From: Cordia subcordata | Taxonomy: Eukaryota; Streptophyta; Magnoliopsida; Boraginales; Cordiaceae | NCBI GenBank assembly: GCA_028554755.1 | Contig: JAPTOF010000021.1 | Coordinates: 7,169,001 to 7,233,000, forward strand | Reading direction: 5' to 3' | Length of the DNA stretch: 64,000 bases | Shown here: positions 61,201-64,000 of the stretch, piece after piece | Layout of the letters: each line of letters starts with the position of its first letter | How positions within the stretch are numbered: the first letter of the stretch is position 1 | Program-made: the position numbers and the translations under genes | The notes under the pieces: model-generated | Seen by the model: the letters and a program-made list of their open reading frames with translations, nothing else | Databases searched by the model: none | Told to the model about the DNA's origin: nothing

Positions 61201-61655
61201 AATGCATGATATGGATCCCTATAATCATGATAACTAGATGTAGATGCATGAATGGATGTATGACTATAGGGATCATGACTTGGGTTAGCCCAAGATTGGG
61301 GATTTTTATATGCAAAGGGAAAACAAATAGTTTGATGCTCACAACTAACACATAAGAGACAAGCATTAGAAGCATAAATGAAGGATGGGGGAGAGGATAC
61401 AAGTGACCACCAAGAGGCATTAGAATTAGCCATACTCAATCAACCATAAGTAAACCGTTTCTCAATTCAATTTTCTTTTTGGATTTTTGAAAATTTTCAA
61501 TTTTTTTGGGTTTTTCAAAAATTTTAAAGTTTTTTTTGTGGTTTTTAAATAAAGGAAAGAAAATAAGGATAGAACAACACACAAGCAACTAATCACAAAC
61601 ACAAAAGCACATAAAGAACCAATACCGTGTCTCCTTAAAAACGACACCGAATATA
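58294..61655 (-). mobile_element. Internal region b of a non-autonomous LTR element (array copy)
   Basis: On the minus strand, right after LTR unit c, GGTGTCGTTTTTAAGGAGAC (about 61630-61649) occupies the primer binding site position and resembles a degenerate TGGCGCCGTTGCC-type site. Frames follow at 61137-61439, 60556-60816 and 59809-60423, then a long non-coding 3' part. On the minus strand, AGGGAAGG close to unit b may be the polypurine tract. No enzyme domain is present. Confidence 0.65.
59809..61439 (-). pseudogene. Uncharacterised ORF of the array element, copy b
   Basis: Pieces: 61137-61439 (MSMANSNASWWSLVSSPPSF start, Tyr- and His-rich, ending YYPPPSFKCLP), 60556-60816 (acidic, DKKDDIRGREIEREVDRELT) and 59809-60423 (204 residues, MHELTPLEEVLKIERLVSDY to MIIQQFVP). 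The last shows clear resemblance to copy a. Function is unknown and no domain is recognised. The frames are separate today, so a single ancestral protein is only inferred. Confidence 0.55.
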
Positions 61656-63470
61656 TGATCGTTTAGTTTTAAACCCGTAAGTGTATGGATTGTTCGTGGT
61701 ATAGCGAATACGAGTATGGGTATCGTCTCCACAGGGAGGCTCCTTAGCTTGGTCATTACATGCTCGTGTGCTAAAGAGTAGCTATGTGTATCTGAGTGCT
61801 TTATTTAAAATAGAAGGTTAGATTGGAAAACAGAAAATAAAGCTAAGCTATGGAGAAACTAAAGGTGCCTAGCTAAGGAAAGAAAACCTAACAAGGTAGC
61901 AGAGGATCTAGGGTGATTGTGTTGCAACTAGGCTCGGGCTATGAAAATGATTCGGTCTATTTATGGCTTTGAATGCTCTATTGATATCCCTAGCTAATTA
62001 ACCTTATTATCTTCCAATTGTAGGTGGACTTCTATCCTTAAGCATTGACTCTCATTAGTATAGGATTCTTCAAGCCAATTGTAGTTTTAAGGCCTAATCA
62101 ACTAAGTTCTCTTGTCAGGCCTCACGAACTAACCTTATTATCCTCTAAGATGGGGTGCGGGTCTATCCCTAGGCATTGACTCCTAATGCATAGTGTGGTC
62201 CTCATGACCTAGGGTTTTTGGGCTTAGTTAATTAGGTCTCGGGTGTGGTTGACTAGATCTAACCTTAATGTCTAAACTGTTAGATGGATTTAAAGCTAAG
62301 ACCTACTCCATTTAGGGTGGATTAAACTAGTTGGAAACCTATTAGTTGGATTTAAAACTATAGACCACTCAACCAAGCATAAACATGGATTAAGAACCAC
62401 TAATCAACCATTACAATAGCAAGCTATGCCCATTAAAAGCACAAATCAGACATACATATTCACTTAGGCATCTTATCGAATATGTAGACATCTAATTTTC
62501 AATACATAGACAAATTGAATCATTCCATTAATCAGTAAACAAGCATGTATTAAGAGCCATAGATACACAAAAATCCTTTTTTCAAAGCCCTGAACTAATT
62601 TACAATGACAAACACCCGAAGATCTAGCCTAATCAAGTAACATATTTACAAGAATTAGAGAAAGAAGAAGAACTTCCCTAAATCTTGCTTCCAAATCCGT
62701 ACAAGCCCTTCAAATCCTTGTTAGATGCTTCAATACTTAGTTTGTTTGGGTGTTTAGAGGGTGTGGGGAGGTGTTAAATGAATGGGAAAAGGGTTAGGGT
62801 TTATGGGTATAAGAGATTATTCAGCTCCTCTCCTCAAATTCCCTGAAAGCCCCTATTTATGGCTCTCTAGCACGAAAGGTTGGAAGTGGGGTTGGTCACC
62901 TAGCCTAAATTAAGTGTGAACAGCCCAAAATTGAGTGTTCTCTAGACATAGACGTTCTTCTAGGTCGGTAGGCTGACCTTGGGTAGGGTGTAATCAGCCA
63001 TGACAGTTAAATTGCTCCAAACTCGCTCATTTTGGCTCTGGTTCATGCCTAGTTTTTTTCCTATTACCTCTATTGTTTTTTAGGGCCTCCAAATCCATTT
63101 TACTTCATCATTTAATCCCCATAAACATTTTCTTGTTTTGTCCATGCCCTTTACATCTTCAATCAAGATCAATTCCTTCTCCCAAAACACGTATCACCAG
63201 GTTTTCTCCTATTACTTCATACCAATTCCGGGCGCCTCAAAAGGCCTTTTTCTTCACTTTTTCTCCTCCAAATCATCCTTAGTATTGCTCATAATCCAAG
63301 AATCTTCATTAATAGGGCATCTACTATAGCATTTATTCATTTAACACTTATATGCACATATATGACTAATTGTGCACAAATGCTACCCAAAAGGCACTCA
63401 ATTATGCTCGAAATGCCTTAAGAAGTGTATGCAAATGTTTTATACAAACATACACAAACCACACACATTG
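61656..63470 (-). repeat. LTR-like unit c of the tandem array
   Basis: About 1.8 kb. On the plus strand it starts near TGATCGTTTAGTTTTAAACC, then GTATCGTCTCCACAGGGAGG, and ends at about ACACAAACCACACACA. It would be the 5' LTR of internal region b. Similarity to unit b stops at the right end, where unrelated gag-protease sequence begins. Confidence 0.75.
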
Positions 63471-63474
63471 AGAG

Positions 63475-64000
63475 TCATGGTAGGTATCTATATTTAGATT
63501 AATAAAGTCAATCAGACAAACAAACTCTTCAAATTGAACCATCACATCCTTAACTATACCTTATAGTCTACGCTTAAGTCTATCAGCAAGCTATAGGGTG
63601 ACATGTGCAAGTGATAACTGACCTATACCTAACTGTTGATAAAAGAATAAGAAATTAGGTTCACATTAGACCCTAAATCTAAGAGTGCATGATCAATCTG
63701 GGTCTCTTAAAAGCGATAAAGAATGGTGAAAGCTTCGGGATTGCTCAACTTGGGCGGGAAGCCTGATGTGTAAATACTACTCACTTACTCTATGAGTTTT
63801 GCCTTCTTAGTCATACTAGAAGTGCTACACTTTTGAGTGCAAAGGTCCTTGAAGAATTTAGAGTAAGATAGAATGAAAAGAATGTCATCAATTAGAGGAA
63901 GATTAATCTTGCAGTCCTTTAAATATATTAAAATCTTAAACATCCTATTGTCCTCAGTAGATGGGGGCTTTTCTAGGGCTGTTGAGAAAGGGATCTAGGG
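63475..64000 (-). pseudogene. Ty3/gypsy gag-protease remnant, runs off the window
   Basis: Minus-strand translation shows FKILIYLKDCKINLPLIDD and YSKFFKDLCTQK (about 63830-63950), the segment before protease in plant gypsy polyproteins. About 63560-63760 reads NPEAFTILY, then TQIDHALLDLGSNVNLISYS, which is the protease active-site region in DLG form. Several stops and shifts interrupt it. It is a decayed element that either was the target of the array insertion or belongs to a larger relative. Confidence 0.65.

Overview
This is nuclear DNA from a flowering plant, most likely a eudicot. Support comes from spliced GT-AG genes for chloroplast isoamylase ISA1 and the plant-specific ribosomal stalk protein P3, AT-rich intergenic DNA, and a dense, nested load of plant transposons (Copia, Gypsy, plant L1-type LINEs, hAT, CACTA). 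The species cannot be named from the sequence.

Genes. Three real host genes are visible, all on the plus strand: the 3' half of ISA1 (last seven exons, 632-5150); a conserved-looking three-exon gene of unknown function encoding 246 residues (14612-16876); and the two-exon 60S acidic ribosomal protein P3 gene (49373-50411), preceded by a telo-box and a TATA-like element. No RNA gene or CRISPR array was found.

Layout. 1-5.15 kb ISA1; 5.15-7.6 kb non-coding, including about 850 bp strongly depleted in G on the plus strand; 7.6-12.9 kb decayed Ty3/gypsy gag-protease relic; 13243-13964 a hAT MITE with 8-bp target duplication; 14.6-16.9 kb unknown gene; 18213-26323 a 5'-truncated L1-type LINE split by a 4974-bp Copia element; 26.7-30.4 kb relic of a putative gypsy-type element with small repeats inside it; 31930-48513 a second LINE, minus strand, split by at least four later insertions; 49.4-50.4 kb RPP3; 52.0-63.5 kb a head-to-tail array LTR-internal-LTR-internal-LTR of a non-autonomous LTR element, minus orientation, abutting a gag-protease relic that runs off the window.

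Main discovery. The block 31918-48525 resolves into ordered insertions, each closed by matching target-site duplications read by eye. (1) An ORF1-only LINE of about 2.9 kb (ORF1, 3' tail and poly(A), no reverse transcriptase) with 12-bp duplications. (2) A Gypsy element in its ORF1 (GTAAG) whose RT-RNaseH-integrase core is deleted. (3) In its 5' leader, a CACTA element (ATG). (4) Inside the CACTA, a 6.3-kb hAT element (CTATTCAG) that carries its own broken transposase and also intron-containing fragments of two host genes, an A1 aspartyl protease and coatomer beta'. (5) A separate 906-bp hAT-type MITE (GAAGTGAG) in the same LINE leader. A short non-autonomous relative of the gene-carrying hAT lies at 13.2-14.0 kb.
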